Made by a program: the position numbers and the translations under genes. The notes beneath the pieces are model-generated. The model saw only the letters and a list, made by a program, of their open reading frames with translations, was not told where the DNA came from and made no database searches. 34,984 nt of DNA. It comes from an uncultured bacterium (GTDB lineage Bacteria; Bacillota; Clostridia; Lachnospirales; Lachnospiraceae). Of the stretch, positions 16,610-28,000 are shown in pieces; position 1 is the stretch's first letter, and the number at the start of each line of letters is the position of its first letter. Where the stretch lies: the NCBI GenBank assembly GCA_947643595.1, contig CANRWP010000034.1, positions 1-34,984 of the forward strand, written 5' to 3'.

Positions 16610-19268
16610 AAAATGGGTTGAAACAATATTTGATCACAGGATCAGCCTGCGGGAGCGCATGTTCCGCATAGTCACAGCCATCTGTATGATCGCTCTGATC
16701 ATCATCCTCCCTATGGGCAGGACCCTTATCAATCTGCTGATCCTGGCGGCAAGCCTTGTCAGCATCTCCTACATTGTAAAATTCAGCATCAGAAAGAACT
16801 GTATCAACGGAGGAGCGACAGCGATCTCCGTGTTGCTGCTCCTTCTTTTTCCGATCAGTTTTTTTACGGCGGGCGGCTTCTACAGCGGTATGCCCGAGTG
16901 GTTCATCCTCTGTTTTATCTATATCAGCATCACTCTGGAGGGACGGCGCAAAGGCGTATTTTTCCTGCTCTGCGCCTTCGAGACTCTGCTCTGTTACTAT
17001 ATAGCCTTTCAGTTCCCGGAGGTTGTCGCCCGAAACACGCAGCGGAATTCCTTTTTTGATTCCGCCACTTCCGTTATCCTTGTCGGCACGCTGACCAGCG
17101 TGATGCTTCTGTTTTTGAAAAGGCTCTATGAAGAGGAAAACGAATTATCCGTACGGCAGAAAAAGGAGATCGAGGAGCTCAACAAGGCGGAGAACCACTT
17201 TTTCTCCAGCATGAGCCACGAAATACGCACCCCCATCAACACGATCATCGGTCTGAACGAGATCATTCTGCGGGGCGATATCTCCGAGGATGTGGCTGAG
17301 AACGCGAGGAATATCCAGGGCGCCAGCAAAATGCTGCTCACGCTCATCAATGATATCCTGGATCTCTCCAAGATCCAGTCCGGAAAGATGGAAATCGTGA
17401 ATGTGTCCTACGAAACCGGGATCCTGTTCTCGGAGATCGTCAATATGATATGGATCAAAGCCAAAGAGAAGGGACTGGAATTCCGTCTTCATGTGGATCC
17501 CTCGATCCCGAGTATGCTCTGCGGCGACGAGGTGCGCATCAAGCAGGTTCTGATCAATCTTCTGAACAATGCCGTAAAATACACAAGTGAGGGATCTGTC
17601 TCGCTCTCCGTCCGCTGTGAACGCCTGACACTGAACCGGGTCCGCGTCTGGTATTCCGTAGAAGATACCGGGCTCGGCGTCAAGAAAGAGAACATCCCCT
17701 ATATTTTTAATGCCTTTAAGCGGGTGGATGAGGAGAAAAACCGCCATATCGAGGGAACCGGCTTAGGACTCAGCATCGTCAAACAGCTGGTGGAACTCAT
17801 GGGCGGCGAGATAAACGTCAACAGTGTCTATACAAAGGGCTCCACTTTCTCTGTCATGCTGGAACAGGATATTGTGGACGATCAGGAACTGGGGACATTT
17901 ACGCTGGCCTCCCGCGCCAAAAGCCGCCAGACGGAACGCTACAGGCAGAGTTTTGAGGCGCCCGACGCGCATATTCTTGTCGTGGACGATAATGACATGA
18001 ACCTGAAGGTGGTTCGAAAACTCCTGGCGGAGACAAAAGTGCAGATCGACACGGCTTCCAGCGGCGTCGAATGCCTGAAACTGACGCAGAATATCCACTA
18101 TGAGGCCATTTTGATGGATCACCTGATGCCGGAGATGGACGGGATCGAATGCCTGCACGCACTTCGCGTTCAGCCCGGCGGATTATGCCGGGATGTGCCC
18201 GTGATCGCTCTCACCGCCAACGCCGGGAGCAATAATCAGCTTCTCTACAAGAGGGAAGGCTTCAGCGGCTATCTGGCAAAACCGGTCAGCGGCGCTCTGC
18301 TCGAGGCCGCCGTCCTCAGCATTCTGCCGAAAGACATGGTCACGCTGAGCGACAACGCCAGAAACGAGGAGATCGGAAAGGATGTACTGATCTTTGAACA
18401 TGCCAAACGTCTCTCCATCGCCGTCACCACCGACAGCGTCTGTGATCTCCCGGAGACCCTGAAAAAGCGGTTCGGCATCTCTGTATGCCCCTACTACATC
18501 TGCACGGAACAGGGACGTTTTCTCGATGGGATCGAGATAACGGCTGATGATCTGCTCTCCCATGTGGCCAGCGGAAAAAAAGGGTTCTCCCTGCCGCCAG
18601 GCGTGGAAGATTACGAGAAATTTTTTGCCGAAAAACTGACTGAAGCCCAGAATGTCATCCATATCACCATGGCAAAGCATGCCAGCCAGGGATATCTTAA
18701 TGCCCTCGAGGCGGCGAAGTCTTTCGAGAATGTAACGGTGCTGGATTCCGGGCACCTCTCCTGCGGGCTTGGGCTCGTTGTCCTCCACGCTGCCGCCATG
18801 GCTGAAAAGCACGCTTCGAAGTCGGAGATCATCCAGGCTGTGAAAACCTTAAGGCGATATGTTTCCACCACCTCGATCATCAACAGCACCTACATGATGT
18901 ACAAAGCAGGAAAAATCTCCAGGCGGATGCAAGGCCTCTGCGACGCGTTGCTGCTGCATCCCATCATCGGTCTGCATCAGAGTAAAATGACCGTGAGCGG
19001 TCTGGCGATAGGCAGTTTCGCGCATGTCGCCAGGCATTATGTGCGAAAAATGTTCGTCGGCACACGAAATATAGACCGACGTGTTCTCTTTATCACCTAC
19101 GCCGGAATGGACGATGAAAAACTGCGATTTGTCCAGTCTCTTGTAAAACAGTATTGTCCCTTCGAGCGGGTATACCTGCAGAAAGTCTCTTCCGCTGTCG
19201 CCTGCAACTGCGGCTCCGGTTCCTTTGGGTTGCTGTTTATGAAAAAAAATGAAACGGGGCAGCAATAG
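16602..19268 (+). CDS. Hybrid histidine kinase–receiver fused to a DegV domain
   Basis: An 888-residue protein with an unusual architecture. Residues 20–175 carry about six membrane segments, then a short coiled linker. HisKA has His206 in SHEIRTP; the ATPase has the N-box near 322–323, DTGLG at 355–359 and GTGLGLS at 385–391. The receiver has VVDDND from 460, Asp506 in LMDHLMP and Lys560. Residues about 603–888 are a full-length DegV domain: TTDSVCDLP at the start, an LDSGHLSCGLG motif, YKAGKIS, LLHPIIG and a glycine-rich end. DegV/FakB proteins bind a fatty acid and present it to FakA. Several ligand motifs differ from the canonical ones. The frame opens at 16542; ATG 16602 is chosen because GGAGGAG precedes it, and it overlaps the previous stop. 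Confidence 0.93.
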   Translation: MFKKWVETIFDHRISLRERMFRIVTAICMIALIIILPMGRTLINLLILAASLVSISYIVKFSIRKNCINGGATAISVLLLLLFPISFFTAGGFYSGMPEWFILCFIYISITLEGRRKGVFFLLCAFETLLCYYIAFQFPEVVARNTQRNSFFDSATSVILVGTLTSVMLLFLKRLYEEENELSVRQKKEIEELNKAENHFFSSMSHEIRTPINTIIGLNEIILRGDISEDVAENARNIQGASKMLLTLINDILDLSKIQSGKMEIVNVSYETGILFSEIVNMIWIKAKEKGLEFRLHVDPSIPSMLCGDEVRIKQVLINLLNNAVKYTSEGSVSLSVRCERLTLNRVRVWYSVEDTGLGVKKENIPYIFNAFKRVDEEKNRHIEGTGLGLSIVKQLVELMGGEINVNSVYTKGSTFSVMLEQDIVDDQELGTFTLASRAKSRQTERYRQSFEAPDAHILVVDDNDMNLKVVRKLLAETKVQIDTASSGVECLKLTQNIHYEAILMDHLMPEMDGIECLHALRVQPGGLCRDVPVIALTANAGSNNQLLYKREGFSGYLAKPVSGALLEAAVLSILPKDMVTLSDNARNEEIGKDVLIFEHAKRLSIAVTTDSVCDLPETLKKRFGISVCPYYICTEQGRFLDGIEITADDLLSHVASGKKGFSLPPGVEDYEKFFAEKLTEAQNVIHITMAKHASQGYLNALEAAKSFENVTVLDSGHLSCGLGLVVLHAAAMAEKHASKSEIIQAVKTLRRYVSTTSIINSTYMMYKAGKISRRMQGLCDALLLHPIIGLHQSKMTVSGLAIGSFAHVARHYVRKMFVGTRNIDRRVLFITYAGMDDEKLRFVQSLVKQYCPFERVYLQKVSSAVACNCGSGSFGLLFMKKNETGQQ

Positions 19269-19276
19269 TGCTGCCC
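19242..19276 (-). terminator. Hairpin shared by two convergent genes
   Basis: GGGCAGC (19257–19263) pairs with GCTGCCC (19270–19276) around a 6-nt loop. The stem covers the stop codon of the kinase–DegV gene and touches that of the deacetylase. On the minus strand a run of eight T (19242–19249) follows after a short gap, so it best fits a terminator for the deacetylase. On the plus strand no T-run follows. Confidence 0.6.
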
Positions 19277-20001
19277 TACTCAAACAGTATCTCCTCCACC
19301 GTCACAAACTCGAATCCTCTCTCCACCAGAATGTCGATAGAGGCAAACGCCGCGTCTATACTGCTCTGGTAACAATCATGCAGCAGAATAACGCTGTTGT
19401 CTCTCGCCTTATCCACAATACTTTTTGTCACCTTATCGGTGTTTCCCGTACACCAGTCGTTTGGATCCACATTCCAGAGAACCGGAAACATATTCAGTTC
19501 GTCCTCCAGTTTTTTGTCCCAGGTTCCATAGGGCGGGCGCACATACTGCACTTCCTGTTTCGTTATCTCCTGTATGACCTGATTGGTCAACACAAGTTCA
19601 TCCCGAAATTTGTCCCGATTGCTGCTTCGAAGCTGGATGTGCGTATAGGTGTGGTTTCCTATGATATGACCTTCCTTCTGCATCCGCTCTATAATCTCGG
19701 GATACTCCTTCGCTTTCTCCCCCAGCACGAAAAAAGTGGCCTTAACCCCCCTCTCTTTCAAGCCATCCAGCAATTTTTCCGTGTAGACGGGATGGGGCCC
19801 GTCATCAAACGTGATGGCGATCTTTTCCTCTGTCACATCCATTTTCTTCTCACTGACATGAATGTCAATTCCTTTGCTCCATGTATCGACCTTTCTGGTC
19901 AGCGCTTCTCTGTAGCCCATGATCAGAAGAACCACCGCCACTGCCTCAAAAACAGGAAAAATCACATCCCACTTTTTCAAGATCCGTTTTAAAACAGCCA
20001 T
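19276..20001 (-). CDS. Polysaccharide deacetylase, membrane-anchored
   Basis: A 241-residue NodB-domain (carbohydrate esterase 4) protein. One hydrophobic segment at about 12–29 should anchor it with the enzyme outside the cell. Catalytic motifs are complete: TFDDGPH with Asp66 and Asp67, metal ligands His117 and His121 in GNHTYTH, RPPYG at 155–159, and LHD with His208. It likely removes acetyl groups from peptidoglycan GlcNAc/MurNAc or another surface glycan; the exact substrate is not decidable. I chose ATG 20001, just after GAGGAG, over the upstream in-frame start at 20049. It converges on the kinase–DegV gene with only 7 nt between. Confidence 0.93.
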   Translation of the reverse strand: MAVLKRILKKWDVIFPVFEAVAVVLLIMGYREALTRKVDTWSKGIDIHVSEKKMDVTEEKIAITFDDGPHPVYTEKLLDGLKERGVKATFFVLGEKAKEYPEIIERMQKEGHIIGNHTYTHIQLRSSNRDKFRDELVLTNQVIQEITKQEVQYVRPPYGTWDKKLEDELNMFPVLWNVDPNDWCTGNTDKVTKSIVDKARDNSVILLHDCYQSSIDAAFASIDILVERGFEFVTVEEILFE

Positions 20002-20149
20002 ACTGCTCCTCAACTCATAAACTTTCGTTCTACACATTTTATGTCTCAAAATATTTCAAAATGCAAGTACACAAAAACAAACGGCCCGGTATGTGCTTTC
20101 ATCTTCAGTATAGTTGATTCAGTGGGAAATTACAATTTGTCTTCTGTTC

Positions 20150-20319
20150 TCACACAAACTGATTCTTTTCCACATCATAGCGGTAATTCACCGCCGCCAG
20201 CTTTGCCTCGATCTCCTCCCCGGAAACATTCAGGTCCTCGCACATCGCGTCAAAACTTCCATAATAGTCCCTGAGTTTTAGATTGACAAAACTCAGCAGC
20301 ATAATCGGATCTGATGGTA

Positions 20320-20323
<4 letters not shown>
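20150..20323 (-). CDS. DUF4250 family small protein (57 aa)
   Basis: A short gene found by translating the minus strand after clpB. The 57-residue product starts [20 protein letters not shown] and ends in DVEKNQFV, which matches the DUF4250 family of small clostridial proteins of unknown function. Its ATG overlaps the clpB stop codon (ATGA), and GAGGAG in the clpB tail serves as its ribosome binding site. It is therefore translationally coupled to clpB and should be made under the same heat-shock control. Residues 20–45 look like a small HTH-type helical unit (helix, turn, [10 protein letters not shown]), but DNA binding is only a guess. Confidence 0.88.
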
Positions 20324-22914
<2,591 letters not shown>

Positions 22915-22967
22915 AAAAGCACCTCCCTATCTCTATTATTATGTGCTGTCTTTCTCACTGCGATTAT

Positions 22968-22996
22968 AAGATAACACCGTTTGTTAGCCACGTCAA
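22968..22996 (-). promoter_or_regulatory. Predicted sigma-A promoter of clpB
   Basis: On the minus strand, TTGACG (22991–22996) and TATCTT (22968–22973) are 17 nt apart. A TATAAT lies slightly downstream, but its spacing from TTGACG is too long (22 nt). The CIRCE-like element overlaps the -35 box, fitting repression. Confidence 0.55.
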
Positions 22997-23010
22997 TAGG
23001 CGAGTGCTAA
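22984..23010. promoter_or_regulatory. CIRCE-like HrcA operator, one arm degenerate
   Basis: The CIRCE consensus is TTAGCACTC, nine bases, GAGTGCTAA. Here GAGTGCTAA (23002–23010) is perfect, and nine bases away TTAGCCACG (22984–22992) matches the other arm in its first five bases. The exact spacing and overlap with the clpB -35 box support an HrcA site. The weak arm makes the strength of control uncertain. Confidence 0.55.
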
Positions 23011-23074
23011 AATTTTCTGAAAATTTTGTGAAGTGGTAATTTTTATAGTATACCAAGTATAAATAAATCTTTCC

Positions 23075-23088
23075 AGAACATATGTTCT
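23075..23088. promoter_or_regulatory. LexA (SOS) box, perfect 14-bp palindrome
   Basis: AGAACATATGTTCT is a perfect palindrome that contains the Firmicutes LexA core GAAC-N4-GTTC. It differs from the B. subtilis-type CGAACATATGTTCG only at the outermost base of each side. It ends 6 nt upstream of a strong -35 box for the DUF488 gene pair, a common place for a LexA site. Confidence 0.6.
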
Positions 23089-23094
23089 TTTTGC

Positions 23095-23123
23095 TTGAAC
23101 TTTTTTATATAAAGAGTTATACT
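23095..23123 (+). promoter_or_regulatory. Predicted sigma-A promoter of the DUF488 pair
   Basis: TTGAAC (23095–23100), 17 nt, then TATACT (23118–23123). The start would be near 23130, about 68 nt before the first ATG. The LexA box lies immediately upstream. Confidence 0.65.
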
Positions 23124-23197
23124 ATATTATATCAGACTTTTATTTACCATATATGCTTATAGTCTTAACTTTATAAAAAAATTTGGGAGGAATTTTG

Positions 23198-24064
23198 ATG
23201 ACAATTAACAGGTCACTACCGACATATAAGCGTCAAAGATTCTTATTAGATTTTGTAAAACAATTATCAGCTGATGCAACAACAACCGATTTACAAAAGC
23301 TAATATTTTTGCATACTAAAAGTGGTTATTCTTCTTATTATGATTTTATACCATATAGGTATGGACCATATTCTTTTCAGCTCGCTGAAGATATAAGCAT
23401 TCTACTCCAAAATGAATTTTTAATCAAAAAAGATGCCCGAATATATGCAAAGGACTCTCAAGTTAATGAAAATATAAATAATATAGATATAAAACGAGGA
23501 GATTTATTGATAAAAAAAGTATATAAAAATTATCCTTATTATGCTATCAATAGTGAAATCGTTGATCGCTTATTTTCATCTACAGAACTTGAAAAAATAA
23601 AAAATGGGAAAAATCAACTAAAGCAAACAATGCAAGTCCTCTTTACCATTGGATATGAGGGGCAGTCTTTAGAAACTTTCATTAATAAATTAATTAAAAA
23701 TGACATCAGACTGCTTTGTGATGTGCGCAAAAACCCTTTAAGCCGTAAATTTGGATTTTCAAAAAGTAAGCTTCAACATATATTGGGCACAATTGGTATT
23801 CAATATGTTCATATACCTGAACTTGGAATAGAATCACAAAAAAGAGTAAATTTAAAAAGTATTTCTGACTACCAGCAATTGTTTCAAGAATATGAAACTT
23901 CATTATCCAAACGACAAAAATATTTGGATTATGTGCATTTATTATTGTCCAACAATATTCGCATAGTCTTATTGTGCTATGAAAAAGAACCTGAAATGTG
24001 TCACCGACATGTAATCAGAGATTATATTATGGAAAAATATAATATAAGGAGTCAGGATTTATAA
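23198..24064 (+). CDS. Panacea/SocA-like domain fused to DUF488
   Basis: A 288-residue two-domain protein. Residues about 5–75 resemble the Panacea/SocA (DUF4065-type) fold known from antitoxins and regulators (LQKLIFLH, then YDFIPYRYGPYSFQL). Residues about 147–285 are DUF488: FTIGYEGQS, DVR at 175–177, NPLSR and GFSK, and the conserved CYE with MCHRH at 268–271. The biochemical role of DUF488 is not established; the Cys/His/Arg cluster suggests a catalytic site. GGGAGGA precedes ATG 23198. The gene is visibly AT-rich, near 30 % GC, unlike its neighbours. Its stop overlaps the next start (TAATG). Acquisition by transfer and a defence or DNA-damage role are inferences. Confidence 0.85.
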   Translation: MTINRSLPTYKRQRFLLDFVKQLSADATTTDLQKLIFLHTKSGYSSYYDFIPYRYGPYSFQLAEDISILLQNEFLIKKDARIYAKDSQVNENINNIDIKRGDLLIKKVYKNYPYYAINSEIVDRLFSSTELEKIKNGKNQLKQTMQVLFTIGYEGQSLETFINKLIKNDIRLLCDVRKNPLSRKFGFSKSKLQHILGTIGIQYVHIPELGIESQKRVNLKSISDYQQLFQEYETSLSKRQKYLDYVHLLLSNNIRIVLLCYEKEPEMCHRHVIRDYIMEKYNIRSQDL

Positions 24065-24912
24065 TGGTTGAGAAAAAAAGAGTTTATATCGTTGTAAAAA
24101 CATATCCTACAATATCTGATAAATATGCTGAATTAGTTTGTACAGCAGGCGTTTTAGAAGATGGATCCTGGATCAGACTATACCCAATACCTTACAGAAA
24201 ATTGGAGATAAAGCAAAAATATCCTAAGTACACATGGATTCAAGTCGAAGCGGAACGCAACACAAAAGATTTCAGACCAGAAACATATCGCCCAATTAAT
24301 TTAACTAAAATAATAGTTGAACCGCGCCCCCCAAAAATTGATTGGAATCTGCGCAGAAAAATAATATTCAACAATAAAGAAATATATACAAACCTTCAAA
24401 AAATGATTGCACAGGCGAAAGCAAAAACTAATCCTATATCATTAGCAATCTTTAAACCCACAAAGGTACTCAATTTCAAGGCAGAACCAACTTCACGTGA
24501 ATGGGATTTAAAAAAATTGAATAATTTAAATGCTTTATCTCAACAGTTAAATTTATTCCAAACACCGGAAGAAACGGAAGATGAATTTAAAATTGTACCT
24601 AAAGTTCCTTATAAGTTCTCCTACACGTTTGAAGATGATTCCAATAAACAGTCTACATTAATGATAGAAGATTGGGAAATTGGGATGCTGTATTTTAACT
24701 GCTTAAAAAAACATCATAATGAATCTATTGCTGTCACTAAAGTAAAAGAAAAATATTTTAACGAGTTCATAAAAAAAGATTTGTATTTTTTTATGGGGAC
24801 GACAAAAAAATTTCATAATGTTGCTCCAAATCCTTTTATAATTATAGGGGTATTCTATCCTCCGCTTAAACCACCTTTTGAGCAAATGACACTATTTGAT
24901 GCTTATAAATGA
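24064..24912 (+). CDS. Unnamed partner protein of the DUF488 gene
   Basis: I cannot name the family with confidence. The 282-residue soluble protein starts with a conserved-looking block (VYIVVKTYPTISDKY, then GVLEDGSWIRLYPIPYR), has a basic, Lys-rich middle, a block LMIEDWEIGMLYFNC, and ends with FFMGTTKKFH and NPFIIIGVFYPP. I recall proteins with this pattern beside DUF488 genes in other genomes. No signal peptide or membrane segment is seen, and no nuclease motif is obvious. Translation is coupled to the upstream gene by a 1-nt overlap, with AAGGAG upstream. The same low GC shows that both genes arrived together. Confidence 0.75.
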   Translation: MVEKKRVYIVVKTYPTISDKYAELVCTAGVLEDGSWIRLYPIPYRKLEIKQKYPKYTWIQVEAERNTKDFRPETYRPINLTKIIVEPRPPKIDWNLRRKIIFNNKEIYTNLQKMIAQAKAKTNPISLAIFKPTKVLNFKAEPTSREWDLKKLNNLNALSQQLNLFQTPEETEDEFKIVPKVPYKFSYTFEDDSNKQSTLMIEDWEIGMLYFNCLKKHHNESIAVTKVKEKYFNEFIKKDLYFFMGTTKKFHNVAPNPFIIIGVFYPPLKPPFEQMTLFDAYK

Positions 24913-25029
24913 TTACCTGTGAAAATCAATAACGCTCGAGGGAAGTCTGCCAGATCTTCCACTCATTGAGTAGAAAATCTTAGGAAAACATTTGCAAAAA
25001 GAATAAAAACTCTCAGTGGCAGAAACACT
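24913..25029. other. Convergent spacer between the AT-rich island and addA
   Basis: No gene or strong hairpin is seen. On the minus strand, T-rich runs (25000–25011) follow the addA stop and could serve as a weak terminator. ACTCATTGAGT at 24960–24970 is a small near-palindrome. No clear attachment site marks the island edge. Confidence 0.4.
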
Positions 25030-28000
25030 CTACACCCGCACTTCCGCTCCCAAATAGAACGAGTACAGGATCCTCTCCTTCACCTTCTTTCCCGTCAGCC
25101 TTGCCAGCGCCTCCTCATAATAGTCGAGCTGCACCCGGTAACGCTCCGCCAGTTCCTCCGGCGATTCAATAACATCCGTTTTGTAATCCAGCAGAACGAT
25201 CTCATCATCCTCCTCGAAAAACACGTCGATAATCCCCTGGACGAGCACCATCTCCGTATCGGGGAATTCCTCCGACAACCGATCCGCGCTGATTCCCAGC
25301 ATAAACGGCTGTTCCCGCCACAGTTTTCCCGTCCTCGCCGCCAGCTGCATCCTCCCTGCCACAGAACTGTTCATAAAATATAAAATCTTCTTTTTATTTA
25401 TGGCTTTCCGGTACTCCTCCGACAAAAGTCCTTCCCCGCACCAGTTTTCCAGATCTCTCTCCAACGTTTCCACGCCATAGCAGAGCGTTTCCCCGCCGGA
25501 CACCGCTTCACTCAAACCCGCAAAATCCATCAGCTCCATCGCCCGGTGCATGGCGCTGCCCCGCATGGCGCCGGAAATCTTCTCCTCCTCCTGCTCTTTC
25601 AAAAACAGGGGCAGGTAAGGCGCCGGCACTTCCTCCTCAAACAACTTTTTGCCGCCGTCGCCCGACTCCCCGGCCATCTCCTCCGCGCTGACTCCCATCC
25701 TGTTATGGATGGCAGCCATCTTCAGTTCCGAGACGGTGGTCTTTGCGTACAGCTTTTGCAGATTCTCATGGGGATAAAGATAACCGAATCGTTTTTGCAG
25801 GTATTCCTTCATTTTGTCCTCTACCGCACAGGTCCCCAGGTTCATTTTGAAGGTTTCCACGTCATTTATATTTCTGCGATCCTCCGCCATCAAATCCTCC
25901 TGAACATCCCTGTTTCTCACGATTTTACAGGCGATATCGCCCGGAAGAAGAAGCGCCGGATCCCCCATTTCCACCCCGCATTCCGCCAGCAACTCTCTGC
26001 CTTCCTCTGTCCGCATGATACAGGCTGCCAGCAGTTCCAGAAAGCTGCCCGCACTGCTTCTGACCGAGTAGGGCAATGAGACTTCCTCTCTGCAGCAGAT
26101 ACCGGCCTTCCCCTGCAACAATTTCGCCGCATCATCAGTAACACCCGTTATTATCAGTTTTTCCTTCGCCCTGGTCAGCGCCACATACAGGACTCTCAGC
26201 TCCTCCGCCTGGGAATCCAGCAGGATCTTCCGGGAGAGAGCCGCCTTGCGCAGCGTCCGCCTTTTGACACGCACAACCGGATCCACCAGATCCACCGCCA
26301 TCCCCAGGTCCACATCCATCAGCACGGCAGCGGATGCGTCCCTGCGATTCATCTTCCTGCCCATACCCGCCGCGATACAGACCGGGAATTCCAGTCCTTT
26401 GCTCTTGTGGATCGTCATGATCCTGACCACATCCGCCAGCTCATCCTGCGTCCCCGCCTCCCCGGAATCCATGCTGTATTTCTCCATCTGGTCGATATAA
26501 CGGACAAAATGATAGAGCCCCTTGAAACTGGTCTTCTCAAAGGCCGCCGCTTTCTGAAGCAGCATCTGCGCGTTGGCGCGCCTCTGTTTTCCGCCGGGCA
26601 GAGCCGTCACATACTCCAGATAATGCGTCTCCTCCATGATCTTCGAGAGCAGCTCCCGTATGGAAAGCCACACCGCCTGGCGGCGCAGTCTCTCATACCA
26701 CTCCAAAAAGCCGCGGCACTTCTCCGCGAGATCGTCGGTGAGTTCCCCGTACTTCTTTATCTTTTTATAGAGTCTCATCCGCTCCGGAAAGGCCGCCGCG
26801 ATGTTTGCCGCCTCCACATCCGTGAAAGACCCGAAGCAGGACTTCATGACCCCGAAGAGCGGAATATCCTGCAGCGGATTGTCCAACACGCGCAGAAGCT
26901 GCAGGATGATCTGCACTTCCGAGGTCTCAAAATATCCCGTTCTGGAGCTGATAAAGCAGGGGATCTCCTGTCTCCCGAGCACTTCCTGAAACACCTCGTC
27001 GATGCCGCTGCTGCTGCGCAGCAGGATGACGATGTCCCCATATCGCAGAGGCCGCATCTTTCCGTCCTCGCCCAGCACCTCCATCTCCCGCATCATCTTC
27101 TTTATGCGCAGGGCGATCACCTCCGCCTCCTGCTCGATCACAGACTTTTCCGGATCTTCCGACCGCTCTATGAACAGCAGTTCCGCCTTATTTTTCGTCT
27201 CCCCGTCTTTCGCCGTCCCATCATAATATGCCGCCCCGTAGCGAAGCTGCGCCTTTTCATCGTAATCAATGCCGCCCAGACTGCGGGCGAGAAGCTGACA
27301 AAACATCAGATTGACGGCTTCTATCACCTCTTTGCGGCTTCGGAAATTCCGATGCAGATCGATCCTGCGGCACTTCTCCGTGCGGTCGTCATAATTATGG
27401 AATTTTTCCATAAAAATCTCGGGCCTGGCCAGCCTGAATTTGTAAATGCTCTGCTTTACATCCCCCACCATGAAACGATTGTGGCGCCCGGCATCCTCCC
27501 CGGATATACAACGCAGGATGCATTCCTGTACCAGATTGCTGTCCTGATACTCGTCTATCATGATCTCCCGGAAATATTCCCGCAGCTCTAAGGCCGCCGC
27601 CGTGGGTTCCACTGCCATGCCCTCTTCCTTCTCGCCCCGCCGGCAGAGGATCTCCAACGCCAGATGCTCCATATCCGAAAAATCGATCAGGTTCTTCTCC
27701 CTCTTTTTCTCCGCAAACCGCTCGCCGAAACGGATCGTCACCTCCGCCAGCTTCCGCACCACCGGGGAGACCTGCCCGCACTGCTCAAAAAGCGCCTCCT
27801 CGCCCAGCAAGAAAAACTGCTCCCTCATCTGCTCCAGCTGTTTTTTTACGCCGTTTCTGATCTGCTTTACCGTCTCCCTCTTCTCCGGGTCCACCGCCTC
27901 ATCCTTTTTGGAGGAGAGCCGGTCAAATCCCACCCTCCCCAGAGCCTCCCGGAGCAGGGAAAAACTCTCTGCAACGCCCGCCGCCGCAAGAGCCTCGCAG

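Noticed and set aside
22962..22967. TATAAT as the clpB -10 box
   Set aside because: Although perfect in sequence, it is 22 nt from TTGACG; TATCTT at 17 nt fits better, but the choice is not certain.
23049..23061. Small palindrome TATAC-CAA-GTATA before the DUF488 island
   Set aside because: Short and AT-rich, so expected by chance in this DNA; kept out in favour of the LexA-like site.
25000..25030. Intrinsic terminator of addA
   Set aside because: T-runs are present, but the only stem I could draw before them is 4 bp, too weak to call.
26407..27591. Plus-strand open frame opposite addA
   Set aside because: Shadow frame; composition is that of reverse-complemented Glu/Arg/Leu-rich coding sequence.
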